DNA from: Carcinoscorpius rotundicauda
Taxonomy: Eukaryota; Arthropoda; Merostomata; Xiphosura; Limulidae
NCBI GenBank assembly: GCA_011833715.1
Contig: CM022394.1
Location: forward strand, 101,711,458 to 101,775,457
Direction: 5' to 3'
DNA length: 64,000 bases
Part shown: positions 25,801-37,545 of the stretch, one piece after another
Numbering within the stretch: position 1 is the first letter of the stretch
How the letters are laid out: the number at the start of each line of letters is the position of its first letter
Translations under genes and position numbers: made by a program
Notes under the pieces: model-generated
Told to the model about the DNA's origin: nothing
Seen by the model: only the letters and a program-made list of their open reading frames with translations
Databases searched by the model: none

Positions 25801-28800
25801 TATTAATAGGAATTATGACGTTTTAACATATAAGAGGAAACAAACGTGTCAGAAATAATCTATTCGTGGGTTAACGTTAACAGAGATTTTTTTATCATTC
25901 TGCCACAGAAACGTCATTAAATAAAAATTAAATGCATGTTCAGCGATAATGTGCCAATTAGATATGTGAGGACAAAACGACATGCGTAGTGGGTTCAATC
26001 AAACCTTGTAGTCCCTTGTCTTGCTACGACACCAGTGGAGTAACATTTCTTTAATGTCGCTGGCGCTGCGGTTTACTCGAACGGTCTGGAAGCTACCAAG
26101 TGAGGAACAGAAAGAGAGGTAGAAAGTTTTGTCAGTTAGTCAAGTCATGACATTAGAACAAATGGTAATTAATATACTGTTCAATTAAAAGATCACTAAA
26201 ATCCCGAAATTCAAGTACGTTCCAACTTTGGACAAGAATAAAAACAAATAAAATATTCTACTGCTTTACAAAGAGAGCATGCACCCAGGTTTGGAAGCAT
26301 CCTGTCTGTAAGGCTAACTTTGTTTGATAACGCAACGATACTGTTTCGTTTCTTTCTTCAATGACGTTTCTTCGTTTTTGTTACGACTTCATTACCCAAT
26401 AATTAGGTATAGAACTTTTACTAATATACACTGGATCCTTACTAACGGCTATTTTCTATTCAAGTAAAGCCTTAAATTTTGATATTTCACAGTCTCCTTA
26501 AAAACGTAAAATGTTTTAAGATGTACTGCTTAACCAATTAATATTCCAAAGATATTTACTGGTACGAGGTAGCTTGCAAAGAAATTTCTCCACTTTAGGA
26601 CTTTATTATTATAAATTACAAACAAAAGTACCCGTCCCCAGTGACGGGAAAAGTTCAAGTTAATCTATCAGTTTATATTTTTTCATGGACTTTAAAAAGG
26701 TTAGTTATGTTGCATCCCTAGTTTTACCCAGAACTGTAAACTGCTTATACAGTTCACATCTAAATGTAATTGTTAAACATTTCAGTCACGTTAAGAACCA
26801 CTCCACAATAACGTACGGTAAATACACATTTTTATTATTTAAGTTACGCCACATTCTGGAAAGTAAATGATAATAAATTTCTTACAATATCATGTTTACT
26901 ATATATCATTTCCCATCAACATTATTCATGTCTGTTATCTCCTTATCATTTTAAAAGTGAATGTTTAGCATCGCCTGCGTGTGCAGCTTTTTAAATGCAA
27001 CGCGTGAAGCAGCCGACGTAAACGAGAGACAGACGAACGTACGAGCACCACAATTCGCAATACATAAAGATTGAAAGAATTTTCCAATTGAAATGGGAGA
27101 GTCGGCAACTAACGGATGTTGTACCTTATTTGTGTGTGTTGGAGGTGATAAATTTAAGCCTAAAATTTACCTGGAACTATCTAGTTTTAAAGTATTTATC
27201 TTATATCTCTATATTTCCTAATCTGCATGTATCAATCAAAATAATATGACTCAATTTCTGGGGAAATACGTACGTTTATGTATTGTTTTTTTCTATCCAA
27301 AACAATTCTGAAATTTTTGAAATATTATTTCTACAAGACTCCAGCACATACAAATCACGTAAACATTCACAAGATAATGTTTTCTAGTCATTCTGTTTAA
27401 CAATTGGTAATCTACTGATGTACGTTTTGAAAAAAATCGGAACATTTTATTATACTGTATTCTTTATAACGTAAGCGTTAAATTTAAAAAAACAACAATC
27501 TACATACAAACACGCATATGTGTTATAACTTCAAATGACAAGTATGCGTTACGACCTGGACAGGCCTGTACAGAAAGTGCGTGCGTGTTTTTAGTTTTTA
27601 CTGTTGACTGTCAACCATGTACGAATTTAAATTAAACCTTAAAAGGTTTAAATGCGTCACGTATTTCCTTAATAAAATAGTACGTCGTTCCGTTCCAAGA
27701 CGTTGTGGGTTAATACCTGGAAAAGAGAGTAAACTTATGTACACTCTAACAAGTTTATACATAACAAATAAACTTAGAAATCACGTAAAACAGCTAAAAA
27801 CTAAACCGGAAAATTTTACGTTTCGCAAATTTTCCTTTTTTTCTTTCTCTTCATATGGATTTCCAAGATGGCGACTTTTCATAACCATTACACCCGTCGT
27901 GCTGTTCGCAACTTCCCCTGGAACAAGAATTACAAACACCAATTCTATAACAACATTGCTAACCTTGTACTCCTGTGTACATCGCTGACAAAACTCCAAG
28001 ATGGTCTGTTTGATCTGGCTGGCGTTCTGACGGATCACCGGAAGTGGCAAGACAAAGGGGCTAAAGCATGCAGGTGGGAGCATGCACAAAACGTTAGTTT
28101 TTGTTTACTTCTCGTGCGAATGTACACACACACATACATTATGGTAATAAATTACAGACGCCTTGCTGTCTTGTTACGTACATGTTATAATTTTAAGTAA
28201 GTAAACACGAGGATAAAAACAATAGCGATTAATAGGTTACATGTAAATTTGAACTTAACAAACACAAGTTAGGATTAGAATAATTTCCAGAAAAAAAAAC
28301 AATATAACAAAAAACATACCAATTTAGATTATATCAAGTAACAGATTAGAAAGTACACAATGTACAACTGTAACCAGATACAAAGTCTTTCAGCGTAGTT
28401 GTGTTACAATGGTTAGAATCCACTTACTGACTGGACTGGCTACGTTTAAAATTTCCACATGTCCACGTTTGTGGAAGACCCCATTCACCTGAATACACAT
28501 AACACGTTGATCATGTGAGCAGTCAGGTGACTGTCAAGACATTCACGTCATGATCAAATTCTCCTTAAGTTGCTATAGAAACGTTATTATTAAAACGTCT
28601 ATCATAGACATCGGTCAACAGTAAAGATAGAAATGGAATACAGTTTGTCACTTGGTAAAACTATAACTGGAAATAATCGCTTTGTAACAGAAAAATGATG
28701 ATTGAGGAAGTTCGTTAAGCGCAACGTGAGAATCATTTTACACTCATTGCTGCAAACGTTTCTCATCCATCTTTGATACAAGTTGTAAACCAGCGATGTT

Positions 28801-31800
28801 GGTGAACAATGGATGATTGAAAGTCTGTGATGTACTCTGATAAATCGCATCTCCTTAATTTCTCTATTGATGGAAGACGGATGTCACGCGCGGCATTTAA
28901 ACTTTCTGGCATTAATCCGACAGATGTTGGAGGTGGGGAACGTCTTTGATCCAATATAAGAACTACAGTATACCTCGGTTTTATTGCTAGTCACATCCAC
29001 TCCCACCTAAAAACTACATTTCCACCTTAATGGCCAAATATTCAACAATATTAATACAATAAGTCATGCTCATAATATCCTAATTGGTAACGTGAGACAC
29101 CTTCCTTGGTTAGATAAATAACGGTTCTCAAACAAATTTATCATCGTAAGGATAAACCAGATCATCACATCCACCAACGAAATCTTTCTGTTGACTTCTG
29201 TGAAACATTATAGGCCATGCCTACTTATGGATGGACACCTTGTACCATCTTGTGGAAGGATATGTCACGCCTGGTCAATTTATAACTCTAGTAAGGAAAG
29301 GGTTGTGTGTGATTCTAATAAAGTTTCTAGTCAATATATTAATACTAGTTGGTAAGGCTTAGTTAAGGTTTAAAGTGCTCTCTGGTTGCAGAAAAGTTGT
29401 TGATTTTGTTAAAACTACGACAACTACAAACACATTCGATTACCCTTGACTTTATATTAAAGGTAGATTTACAATAATACGTACACCATATACATTATTG
29501 TAATTTTTTAAAAATACAATTAATTACGAAAGTTTAATAATAATAAACCAACTTAAATTTACAAATTTTGAACCACTGAAACCAATGGCTAGCATACTTG
29601 CAAAAATGGTCCCATAATTTAGAGTGACAAGCAAGTTGAGTTTACCCTTGACCTGAAGCTGAAACTAGGAGTCTTCAGGTAGATTGAAAGGTTACCTAAG
29701 GCTTCTAGGCCCATCTCCGGGTCAAGATTCAGCCCAACTTGTTTGTTATTTAATTTCAATTTATCCGTGTCAAATATAATACTGTTATAAAAACTTGGGC
29801 GAATAAAAATGATTCTTACTTGGGAGTTTTGTTCCCTTGCTGTTTTGTAACAGCCTCATCCATTTGTTGAAACTTTGCTCGTGCTGAAACTTTATTTTGA
29901 TTGGCTGAAAGTTAAAAAGAAGGACACACTGAAATTCATAATGTGACTCAAATTAAAATATACATATAAATATTATCTCACAACTTACCCTCAGTATGAC
30001 TAACACTCTAACATAAGATTAAAACATCAAAATAAATTTCTTGAAATACATTCACTCACCATTTGCTTATTTTGGCATAAAACTACACAATAAACTATCT
30101 GTCTTCTGTCTGCTATGAGGATCGAAGATCAGCTGTTACTGTTATAAATCATAAAGCTTACATCAGAGCCACTGGTGAATATTTGGACAACCTGATGTCA
30201 AGTTTCATCTGTGGATGTATGTCCTGTTATTTCTTATTCTGACAAGTTTCATCTGTGGATGTATGTCCTGTTATTTCTTATTCTGACAAGTTTCATCTGT
30301 GGATGTATGTCCTGTTATTTCTTATTCTGACAAGTTTCATCTGTGAATGTATGTCCTGTTATTTCTTATTCTGACAAGTTTCATCTGTGGATGTATGTCC
30401 TGTTAATTCTTATTCTGACAAGTTTCATCTGTGGATGTTTGTCCTGTTATTTCTTATTTTGACACACTTACTGTTTTAACTGTCTCCACTCATGAGGTTT
30501 CAGTAGCCACCTATTGGAAATACGGGATTAAAGCCAAAAGTCATCCCGAAAGTTTCTCCTCCCGAAGTTCGCGACCTAACAGTGGCGGCGCCAAGGGGGA
30601 ACTTGGGGGGCTTGACCCCCAAATGAGCCAAGCCCCCTTCAGTCCCCAAATAGTTACCAACATATATTTTATGAATATAGAAAACACAATAATCATTGTT
30701 GCTTAACAATTAACATCAAAGATACATAGATCTGTAGAACTCAACGTCTTCATTAAGACGGAAGTATGTGTCATGCGTCCCATAGCAATGTACTGAAACT
30801 TGTGTTGTATTGCCGCTCCCTGTGTAATGCCATTCTATCTTGAGCTTTGAAGAAGATTAGACAACCACGATGATTTCAAGTTACAACAGATCATCAGGGA
30901 TTTTACTTGATAAACCAAAGGTTTCACTGGTATTTACCCATTAATTTCATTTATCTTTTATTGAAAAGTAAAACGTAGCATGCATGTATAAGTGTATTGT
31001 GTATTGGTCAAAACTATGAAGCATTTAACTGGTCTTGTGTCCTCTGTGAGATCATTTTGCATTGTGTATCAGCCATCCAAAATTGTACTGATGATTGTGA
31101 CATACACTTAAAATTGTGACTTACAATCCAATTAATGTTATACTTATGATTAGATTCTAACCTTATATGTTAACTAACCAAATAATGTTTCTAAACAATT
31201 CTAGAATGAATTTTTAAATTGTCATTGGGCTATTTAGAATTGCCTAATTTAATGTAATGTAATAGTTACATTATTGTAACAGATGCTTGTTACACTTATT
31301 ATAATAAGAACAATATCACAATCACAGTTTGACCTGTATGAATAATGTGAACTTATGAAGAAACCAGCCTTTCTGTGAAAGTCAACTGCAAATTAGATAT
31401 TTTGTTTTGGTGCTACTATGACCATTCAATATCCAGGCCGCTGGTTTGCTTTGTTCAAACGCGCGATTCCCACCTCGAACGCCTTAAGCGTATGATCATC
31501 GAGCCGCTGAACGTGGTGTAAGCTCTGCGTAGGGCTAACGTTCGGCTCAGCCCGATCGAGATCGAGATGCCAGCCGTACGCCACACTATCTCCTGCTCAC
31601 TCCCATTAGCTGCCCATAGTTTTACGACACGCCCTATCAAAGCTGTTTTTGTGTTCCCTAATTAGCCCTGTAATTTTTACATTATCATTAACCTCTAATT
31701 AAGTACTTGTGCTATATGGTTAAACACTTTCCCTAACAGTATTTCACGGATATGTTCTGGATGCCAGGAGACGCACATCATAGACAGGATGCTTAACAAG

Positions 31801-33936
31801 CTGAACAGAAGATTCTCCTCTGATGCCTGCAGTATTATGATGGGAGCAACTACATCAAACACTTCACATTTCTGGACAAGCAAGCACTCTTAGGAATGGC
31901 AACAAACTATGGTGTGGCAAGGATGACCTCGCAATGAAGGTTTACCAGTTGAACCGGCTGATTGCCAGGAAGAAAGACAAGCGACAGGAAGTATCCATAC
32001 CATTGGAGCTTGCAACCATGCTGGAGCCATACAAGGATGCCTTCATGGATCTCCACAAACTTGTATGCATCACTGTGACCCTGTCTATCACTTCAGCTGC
32101 CTGTGAGAGAAGTTTCTCATGTCTGAAGCTTCTCAAGACATACTTGTACAACAGCAGTGGTAACAACCGCACCAGCAACCTTGCTGTCATATCAGTAAAC
32201 TCCAGGAAGGCAAAACAACTCAATATTGATTCCGTTATAGACACATTTGCTGGCAATCACCAGAACAGACACATTGTTTTGAAGTAATATTGACTATAAA
32301 CATAACATGATGAAATATAGTTAGCCTGATAGTGACCTTACTTTTCCTCAGAGTGTATTAACTTCACATGGGATAATTCGTTTCTGCTATGTGTTATATT
32401 TCTTTTGATTTATAGCTTTACTCTTAATGGAATATTAAATGTTCAGTCTAAGCTAATCTTGATTTTCTTTATTATTATGTATTAACTTGGGTGGAATTTA
32501 GGTAAGCTTCCTCTTTTTACATATACACACATTTTCATAAACAGATTTCTAATTTGTAATAATGAATTATTTATCAGTGTGAGTTTCCAATGCAAACTGC
32601 ATTGAAAACGCGGTTCAAAATAGCACACCTTTCTAAAATGTACCTTGGTATTTAGATTAATACAATTTACCATCTATACTTCATATTGGTGGCATTTTGG
32701 GAAGCCCCTCCACAGTTTATCACCCCCTTCCCCCCACACACATGAAAATATCCTGGCGCCGCCACTGCGACCTAACCAGTTTTCGGTTAATGAAAATTTT
32801 CTGAAAAAATGAAAAAAACTATTTTTACTACAGATTTCTTCAACATTCGTTTCTCTTTTCCTTTTTCTAGCTAAAACTCAAGTGTTTTGTGTTTGCTATT
32901 ACATCTTTTAAAGCGTAGAAAACGAATTTAAGCCACTATGTCTTCTATTTCTTACAACTATCGAGTTTTGAAGCACAATAAAGTCGACGACTATTATGGG
33001 ATATCCACTGAAATAAAGTCAAGTGAAAGAGAACAAACGTTTAAAGAGATACGAAAAAAACTGGTGGCGAAAAAGAGGAATCTACTTTTCAAAATAAAAC
33101 CTTATACTGTCTTGAACCGTAATTAGGGTATTAATTAAGACTGATCATTGTTCTATTTACTAAAACGTTTCGTTAAGGTAATTTTATCTGTCGCTGCTTT
33201 TAATCATATACTTCTGGTTATTGTTTGCAAATTTTTGATCAAGTTTACACAATAATATAAACAAAACAATATTGACAACTAGTTAAGTTATATAAAAACT
33301 AGTTCCAGTTTCTTTACCGATTCTGGGATCTTTAGATCAAAGTCTGAACGATACAACAATCCTAGTTAAAAGTTAAACAACCAGATTTGGTAATGTTAAA
33401 ATGTACCACCACATTTTTGGTCGTAAATTCAGGGTTAGAAAGCAAAGGAAAAGCTGAATTAATTTCAATGGAAACTAGGACAAAGGTTACAGCCGATATT
33501 ACGATGAAAATTAATATCCTAAAATTGTTAACGGTGAACATTTTTATATTATCAATAATATCGTTTCATAAGCCCTAGATACCCTCAACCCAAAGCTGCT
33601 AAAGTAAACGATCTTTAAAAATATTGGATTTCATTACGTAATCTTACCTGTAGGCCTTTTTACGATCTCAGTTCAAAACGAGGTTAGGCCTACTTCAGCG
33701 CATATAACATTTCTTTCTTTACAAAGTCAGTTGCTAATAAACAGCGAAAACTATATGCTCGTCTTGATTGATTCAAAATGTATATAAGGGTTAAAAAATA
33801 ATGATCATTTAATAAATCTTACCCAAATTTCAAGTAAATTTAAGTATAAAGTCGACACCTATATTTAAAAGAAAGAGATATAAATTATTGCTAGGGTGCC
33901 TATGCCTTTTACCAGCCGGCAAGGAATATTTATATT

Positions 33937-33967
<31 letters not shown>

Positions 33968-36900
33968 TACTTATAATACTTATTTATACTTATAATAAGA
34001 CATTAATTATTATTAGATCTATTTAATTCTAAAACACTATTAGAATTCTTGAAAATCCCTAACGGATTTGATAAGAAATATATTTTTTTTATAAATGTAA
34101 CAGGTCTAATATTAAGACCTCATGAGAAATATAATTGAGATACAAATGATTTTCAATTTTAAACACATGCCTCCAATTTTTTTAGAAGTCTCAAAATTTA
34201 CGTCTCGAATCGTCCCTGCTGGCCCCGACTTGGCAGCTGCGTCGTAAGACGATAAAATTTTTCTCTTCCTTTCGTCGGCTTCTTTCTGCCGCTCACGAAT
34301 TGATTCTTCCACCAGATCGCGCTGCAGTCCCCCTCCAATAGGAGGGTTATCATTATTTAAACCAGGTTTACCTAGGGAAAAGAAAACCATTTATTCATTT
34401 ATTTTTCTGCTGTTCGTTTCACATTGAATGTGCAGCGTGTTTCGCACATTTTTCAAACTTCTATTAATTTTCAGTCATAGTTTGTAAAAAAAAAAAAAAA
34501 CTTAATTAAATGGCTTCTCCTTGCTTTCACGAAGAGATATACTATAATAAGATAATTATTTAAAAATGAATTACAAAAGTTCCCATCAGTGACAGTGTGA
34601 TTAAGTCCTTAAAATAAATAACAATAAACGAGCGTTTGGAGAAAAGAAAATATTTTATCAACGAATAGTGGACTTGACCTACATATTACAACGCTCCCAA
34701 AGTTGAACGAGCGAGCATATTTGGTGGAGATTCAAACCAGCAGCCTTCAGATTGAAAAGGTTTCGAGTTTTCTTTCATTTACCTTAAAGTCAAACTACCT
34801 TGAACTGAACTTTATATATATTTGTTTGTTGTAGTTAAGCACAATGGGCTATCTGTGGTGTGGCCACCACGAGTATCAAACTCCAGTGTTTAGCCTTACC
34901 GTTGAGCCACTTGGGATGGGTACATATTCATATTAATCACAGGAAACTTATGTTAACAACACGTTTACAAATATCACATACGTTATATTTTCTGCATAGT
35001 TGACATTTTAAAGATTGTTTTTTTTTATCACTGTTGATTTCAGCTCGAAAATTCACAGTAGAAAAACAAGTCTTACTAGTCATAAGAATACTTTAGCAAA
35101 CACTTTGGTGAATATTCGATTTATAGAAATAATTATGTTTTACATACGACCACTTACGAGTTTATTCTTCTGTCTTGGATATTCTTGACATAGCTATACA
35201 AGGGCTATCTTCACTAGCCGTTCCTAATTTTGAACCGATAGGCTATAACTCATCACCAACTCTTGGGCTACTCTAATGGAATAGTGGAATTTGACCCTCA
35301 CACTTAACAACACATCTACGATACCACTGTGTGAAGCGCGATCTCGTAGTAACAGGAAACGAACCTTGAATCCTCGGATTCAAAGTCTGGAACGTTAACC
35401 ACTAGGCATTTATAATAACATAAACTTTTTTTCTCTAAGTTAAAAGGAAGTAATCACAGATAATTGAGTAAAATATCATAACAAACAGCTTCTTCTAACA
35501 ACTTACGGAAATCCTCACGTGCAGCTCGCTCGTGCTGGTTATCGTCATGCTCTGTAAAACCAAAACAGTCAAGCGTTCTCTTGACTATAAAACAGTTGCA
35601 TCAAAAACAGGTTGTTTGGTAAATCAAACTTTACCATTCTATTCTTAATTATTTACTTAATAAAACAAATACGTGCAAATCAATGTTAAGATAAGAATGG
35701 GAATATCACAAAAGCACAGTTTGTGGCCAAAACAGTTAACCCTAAACTACTAATAGGACATGTTTGAGTTACAATTGGCTAATTGGAGGAATTTTGTTAT
35801 TGGCTAAACACAGTATTCTGGAAACCAGAACTTCATAATAATAAAATATATGAAAAACTATAAGTGAAAAAAAAACATGCCAAAAAAATGAACAAAAACC
35901 ACCAGAAAACTGTATTAGTTTTATTATGAGATGGTTACTTTTAATTGTTAATATTTCTAGATTTTCTAATTGCAAATCACATCTCACGTGAAAAGTATAC
36001 TTACATTGTTATATGATATATTAAAATTGATGTCTGTGTTGTTATTGTGATATGATATATTAAAATTGGTATTTAAGTTTTTATTGTTGTATGATATATT
36101 AAAATTGATATCTGTGTTGACATTGTTGTATGATATACTAAAATTCATATCTGTGTTGTTGCTGTGTGGCATTAACATTGATATACGTGTTTTATCTTAT
36201 ATTAAAGGTAAATGCACCTTTCCCGAAGATGGCAATATTGGCGTGATGATTTCAACTTACCCTCTTTATAGATGTTGATGTCCATTTGTTTAGGGCCTCC
36301 AGCCGGAGCTGACTTGGCCATGCTGTCATACATAGCTAAAGTCCGCTGTTTCTGTTCTGCTGCTTCGCGTTGCCGTTGCTTAATGGCGTCTTCACGTTCC
36401 TGTTCCCGCTTTTTCATCATTTCGTCTCGCTTTGCTGCATTAACAAACACAAAAAAGGCTTAACGAAACTAGCCGTCGCACAAAACCTTCGGTTTAATCT
36501 CTATATCACAAATTAGTAGCGATAAAAATCTGTATGTAACTAACTAAAAATTGAATGTAAAATAATCATGCAGTAAATTTATCAACTCTTTTAATTTTTT
36601 ATCTCCAATTTAGTTATAAAGACATATGTTATGGTTTTAATAATTTAGAATATTCTAGTTAGACATAAATACCAAACGTATTGATTAGAACGTTGCTAAT
36701 GGCGATATTAGAATATAGAAACAATAAGGGTTAGATCATGGAAACATTTGTGGTTAAACATTGAAACAGTAATTATCTGGCAATGGAAACGACAGTGGCA
36801 AGGGTTAGGAGACTGGAAATAAGTTAAAACACACGACGATTTATATTTATTATGCAACAACTAAACTCTGTCTGTAGAAAGTGGAGCTCTGTAACAAACC

Positions 36901-37545
36901 ATGCTTTTATTGACTGTTTACTTGACAAATGTTTCAAGAATACGATAAACGATAGGAGCCACTGACCTCTAGAGACAGCCTGGACCTCTCGAAGTCTCGA
37001 CCTTATGATTTTTCTCTGATCAAAATCTTCTGTACTGTCCAGCTGATATAATGAATAATTAAAACAGCCAGATCAGTTATAAGGTAAAATATGTTTCAAT
37101 CTATGTATTGTAAAACGTGAACATCGTAGCAACGAAATATTTTTAATACCCTTAACAAAATTATCCAAATAAACCATTACACCTTCAAAAAAACATGTAT
37201 GGTAGAAAACGTTCAATGAAATAAAAGGTATCCAAAGAAACTTTGCACACTGTCCTGTTCGATAAAACAAAGATATCTATGGAAATGTTACAAACTTTCT
37301 TCAAAATTTACACAGCAAATGCAGAAATACAAACAAGTAACTATCTAAGCTACAAATAGTTCTAACGTATAGTTACCAGCCAATAAAGGAATACAAACAA
37401 GTAACTTTCTAAGCTACAAATATTTCTACTGTTTAGTTACCAGCTGATAAAGGAACGTTTCATCGTCCACCGAATCTAGATCAACTCCACTAACCACTCT
37501 GGAATTGTCTTCCATATTGGTTGACGACTGAGATTCACGTCGTAC
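19815..37545 (-). CDS. Smoothelin-like protein with C-terminal calponin-homology domain
   Basis: Smoothelins are actin-associated cytoskeletal proteins. Exons, in - strand order, are 37545-37441, 37042-36967, 36434-36261, 35551-35507, 34371-34171, 29904-29820, 28060-27964, 23940-23789 and 19938-19815. Every junction keeps phase. From the ATG at 37515-37513 the protein is about 342 residues. Residues 12-50 form the smoothelin motif (DETFLYQLLDSTEDFDQRK, then RSRLREVQ). Residues 51-82 are a charged helix or coiled coil. YDSMAKSAPAG (86-96) and YDAAAKSGPAG (166-176) are duplicated motifs. Residues about 231-340 are a type-2-like CH domain (IDIQNFSTSWSDGLAFCALI; DWKCVFTYVQSFYRRF). It is much shorter than vertebrate smoothelin and closer in size to smoothelin-like proteins. 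The stop follows CAG GTA, so the last exon could alternatively splice on with a GT donor. Upstream exons may exist. Confidence 0.88.
21246..22463 (-). pseudogene. LINE ORF2 C-terminal remnant: RT thumb, RNase H, zinc-finger-like tail
   Basis: Pieces in successive frames at 22463-22275, 22267-21974, 21889-21560 and 21548-21246 are collinear with the last third of a non-LTR polyprotein. The RNase H segment keeps the TTELYTI glutamate and the YTDS aspartate. The tail has C-x2-C...H motifs (CSLCTTQVTISHILLSC). At least three frameshifts are needed, so it is inactive. Confidence 0.7.
22436..22777 (-). pseudogene. LINE ORF1 N-terminal remnant
   Basis: The ATG is that of MDPPNKNLNKIVKK. The product is about 100 residues, basic at the N-terminus, and resembles the leader part of LINE gag-like ORF1 (PFFIQKGLEGLSGSLK followed by LRSGD). 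It runs without a gap into reverse-transcriptase-derived sequence, so the ORF1/ORF2 boundary and most of ORF2 were lost. No zinc knuckles remain. Confidence 0.6.
23941..27963. other. Smoothelin-like intron, no feature recognised
   Basis: An AT-rich intron between the two halves of the CH domain. Open frames such as 24717-25082 begin at non-ATG codons, are cysteine/serine-rich and match nothing I recognise. No mobile-element ends were seen. Confidence 0.5.
28061..29819. other. Smoothelin-like intron, no feature recognised
   Basis: An intron between the CH-domain exon ending at 28060 and the NQNKVSARAKFQQMD exon. It is AT-rich, and I see no exon, transposon end or tandem array in it. Confidence 0.5.
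30197..30463. repeat. 44-bp minisatellite, six copies
   Basis: The unit begins GACAAGTTTCATCTGTGGAT and repeats at 30197, 30241, 30285, 30329, 30373 and 30417 with only isolated substitutions. The array lies about 100 bp left of the hAT element, in the same smoothelin-like intron. Confidence 0.95.
30580..32767 (+). mobile_element. 2.19-kb hAT transposon remnant with intact ends
   Basis: The left end is CAGTGGCGGCGCCA and the right end is TGGCGCCGCCACTG, perfect 14-bp inverted termini. Both sides carry the same 8-bp flank CGACCTAA (30572-30579 and 32768-32775), the signature of hAT insertion. Inside, + strand sequence encodes a decayed hAT transposase C-terminus with its dimerisation motif. 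The element sits in the smoothelin-like intron 29905-34170. The clean duplication suggests the insertion itself is fairly recent even though the ORF is broken. Confidence 0.93.
31738..32287 (+). pseudogene. hAT transposase C-terminal remnant (ZMYM/TTF-type-like)
   Basis: The last part is an open frame at 31934-32287 with the hAT dimerisation signature: ITSAACERSFSCLKLLKTYL, then NRTSNLAVISVN. Just upstream, in another frame, are IDRMLNKLNRRF and a block ending SHFWTSKHS-stop, typical of the region preceding it in TTF-type zinc-finger transposases. At least one frameshift and one stop break the ORF. No N-terminal zinc finger or catalytic core was recognised. Confidence 0.8.
32938..33126 (+). 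CDS. Unrecognised small ORF, 62 codons, doubtful
   Basis: A real ATG in the context gccactATGt opens a lysine-rich frame (MSSISYNYRVLKHNKVDDYY, then EIKSSEREQTFKEIRKKLVAKKR) and ends at TAG. Its composition is more protein-like than neighbouring frames. It lies on the opposite strand within a smoothelin-like intron, right of the hAT element. I do not recognise the family. It could be a first exon, a retrocopy fragment or chance. Confidence 0.2.
   Translation: MSSISYNYRVLKHNKVDDYYGISTEIKSSEREQTFKEIRKKLVAKKRNLLFKIKPYTVLNRN
33939..33966. repeat. (TAA)n microsatellite
   Basis: About nine uninterrupted TAA triplets within an AT-rich intron. Confidence 0.95.
34171..34371 (-). CDS. Smoothelin-like exon 5, probable GC donor
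   Basis: This exon starts after tttccctag and supplies 66 full codons with the second YDxxAKSxPAG motif. To join the next exon (29904, which needs two leading bases for the frame that leads into the CH domain), it must end in phase 1. The best site is GGAG followed by gcatgt, a GC-AG intron. The nearby GT sites give the wrong phase (GAC/gtaaat phase 0, GGCAT/gtgttt phase 2) or a poor consensus (ATGT/gtttaa). The exact 3' boundary is therefore an inference. Confidence 0.7.
34800..34925 (-). mobile_element. tRNA-derived SINE, family B, - strand
   Basis: On the + strand it reads TAAGCACAATGGGCTATCTG and ends TTGAGCCACTTGGG. On the - strand the latter is the tRNA-like head (A-box-like TGGCTCAACGG). 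The same family occurs at 57015-57135 and 57545-57672. It sits in the smoothelin-like intron between exons 4 and 5. Confidence 0.65.
35183..35405 (-). mobile_element. Degenerate long tRNA-derived SINE, family A, - strand
   Basis: It shares with the intact copies (for example 39843-40096) the order TAGCTATACAAGGGCTATCT, CAACTCTTGGGCTACTC and a tRNA-derived end with GAATCCTCGGATTC and GTTAACCACTAGGCA. Divergence is considerable. It lies in the smoothelin-like intron between exons 4 and 5. Confidence 0.55.
36005..36165. repeat. 39-bp AT-rich tandem repeat, four copies
   Basis: ATGATATATTAAAATTG recurs at 36013, 36052, 36091 and 36130, a 39-bp period. The array sits about 100 bp downstream (on the - strand) of the 36261 splice donor of the smoothelin-like gene. 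Confidence 0.9.
37320..37450. repeat. 64-bp tandem duplication spanning a splice donor
   Basis: ACAAACAAGTAACT...GTTACCAGC occurs twice, 64 bp apart, ending at about 37390 and 37450. The right copy covers the last 15 or so bases of the first recognised smoothelin-like coding exon and its GTAACT donor (37440). The left copy puts a second CTG/GTAACT in the intron, 64 bp downstream in gene orientation. Confidence 0.85.
37441..37545 (-). CDS. Smoothelin-like first recognised coding exon
   Basis: It follows a good acceptor (ttcattcgtag) and is open throughout (35 codons). The first in-frame ATG (37515) gives MEDNSRVVSGVDLDSVDDET. Because the acceptor is strong and the frame stays open upstream of that ATG, either a non-coding 5' exon or an additional coding exon must precede it. 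Confidence 0.8.

Noticed and set aside
28602..28954. - strand ORFs of 82 and 63 codons
   Set aside because: They overlap each other in different frames, have no recognisable motif and sit in an intron whose flanking exons join in phase.
31942..32256. - strand 104-codon ORF
   Set aside because: Antisense of the hAT dimerisation region, which has the recognisable motif on the + strand.
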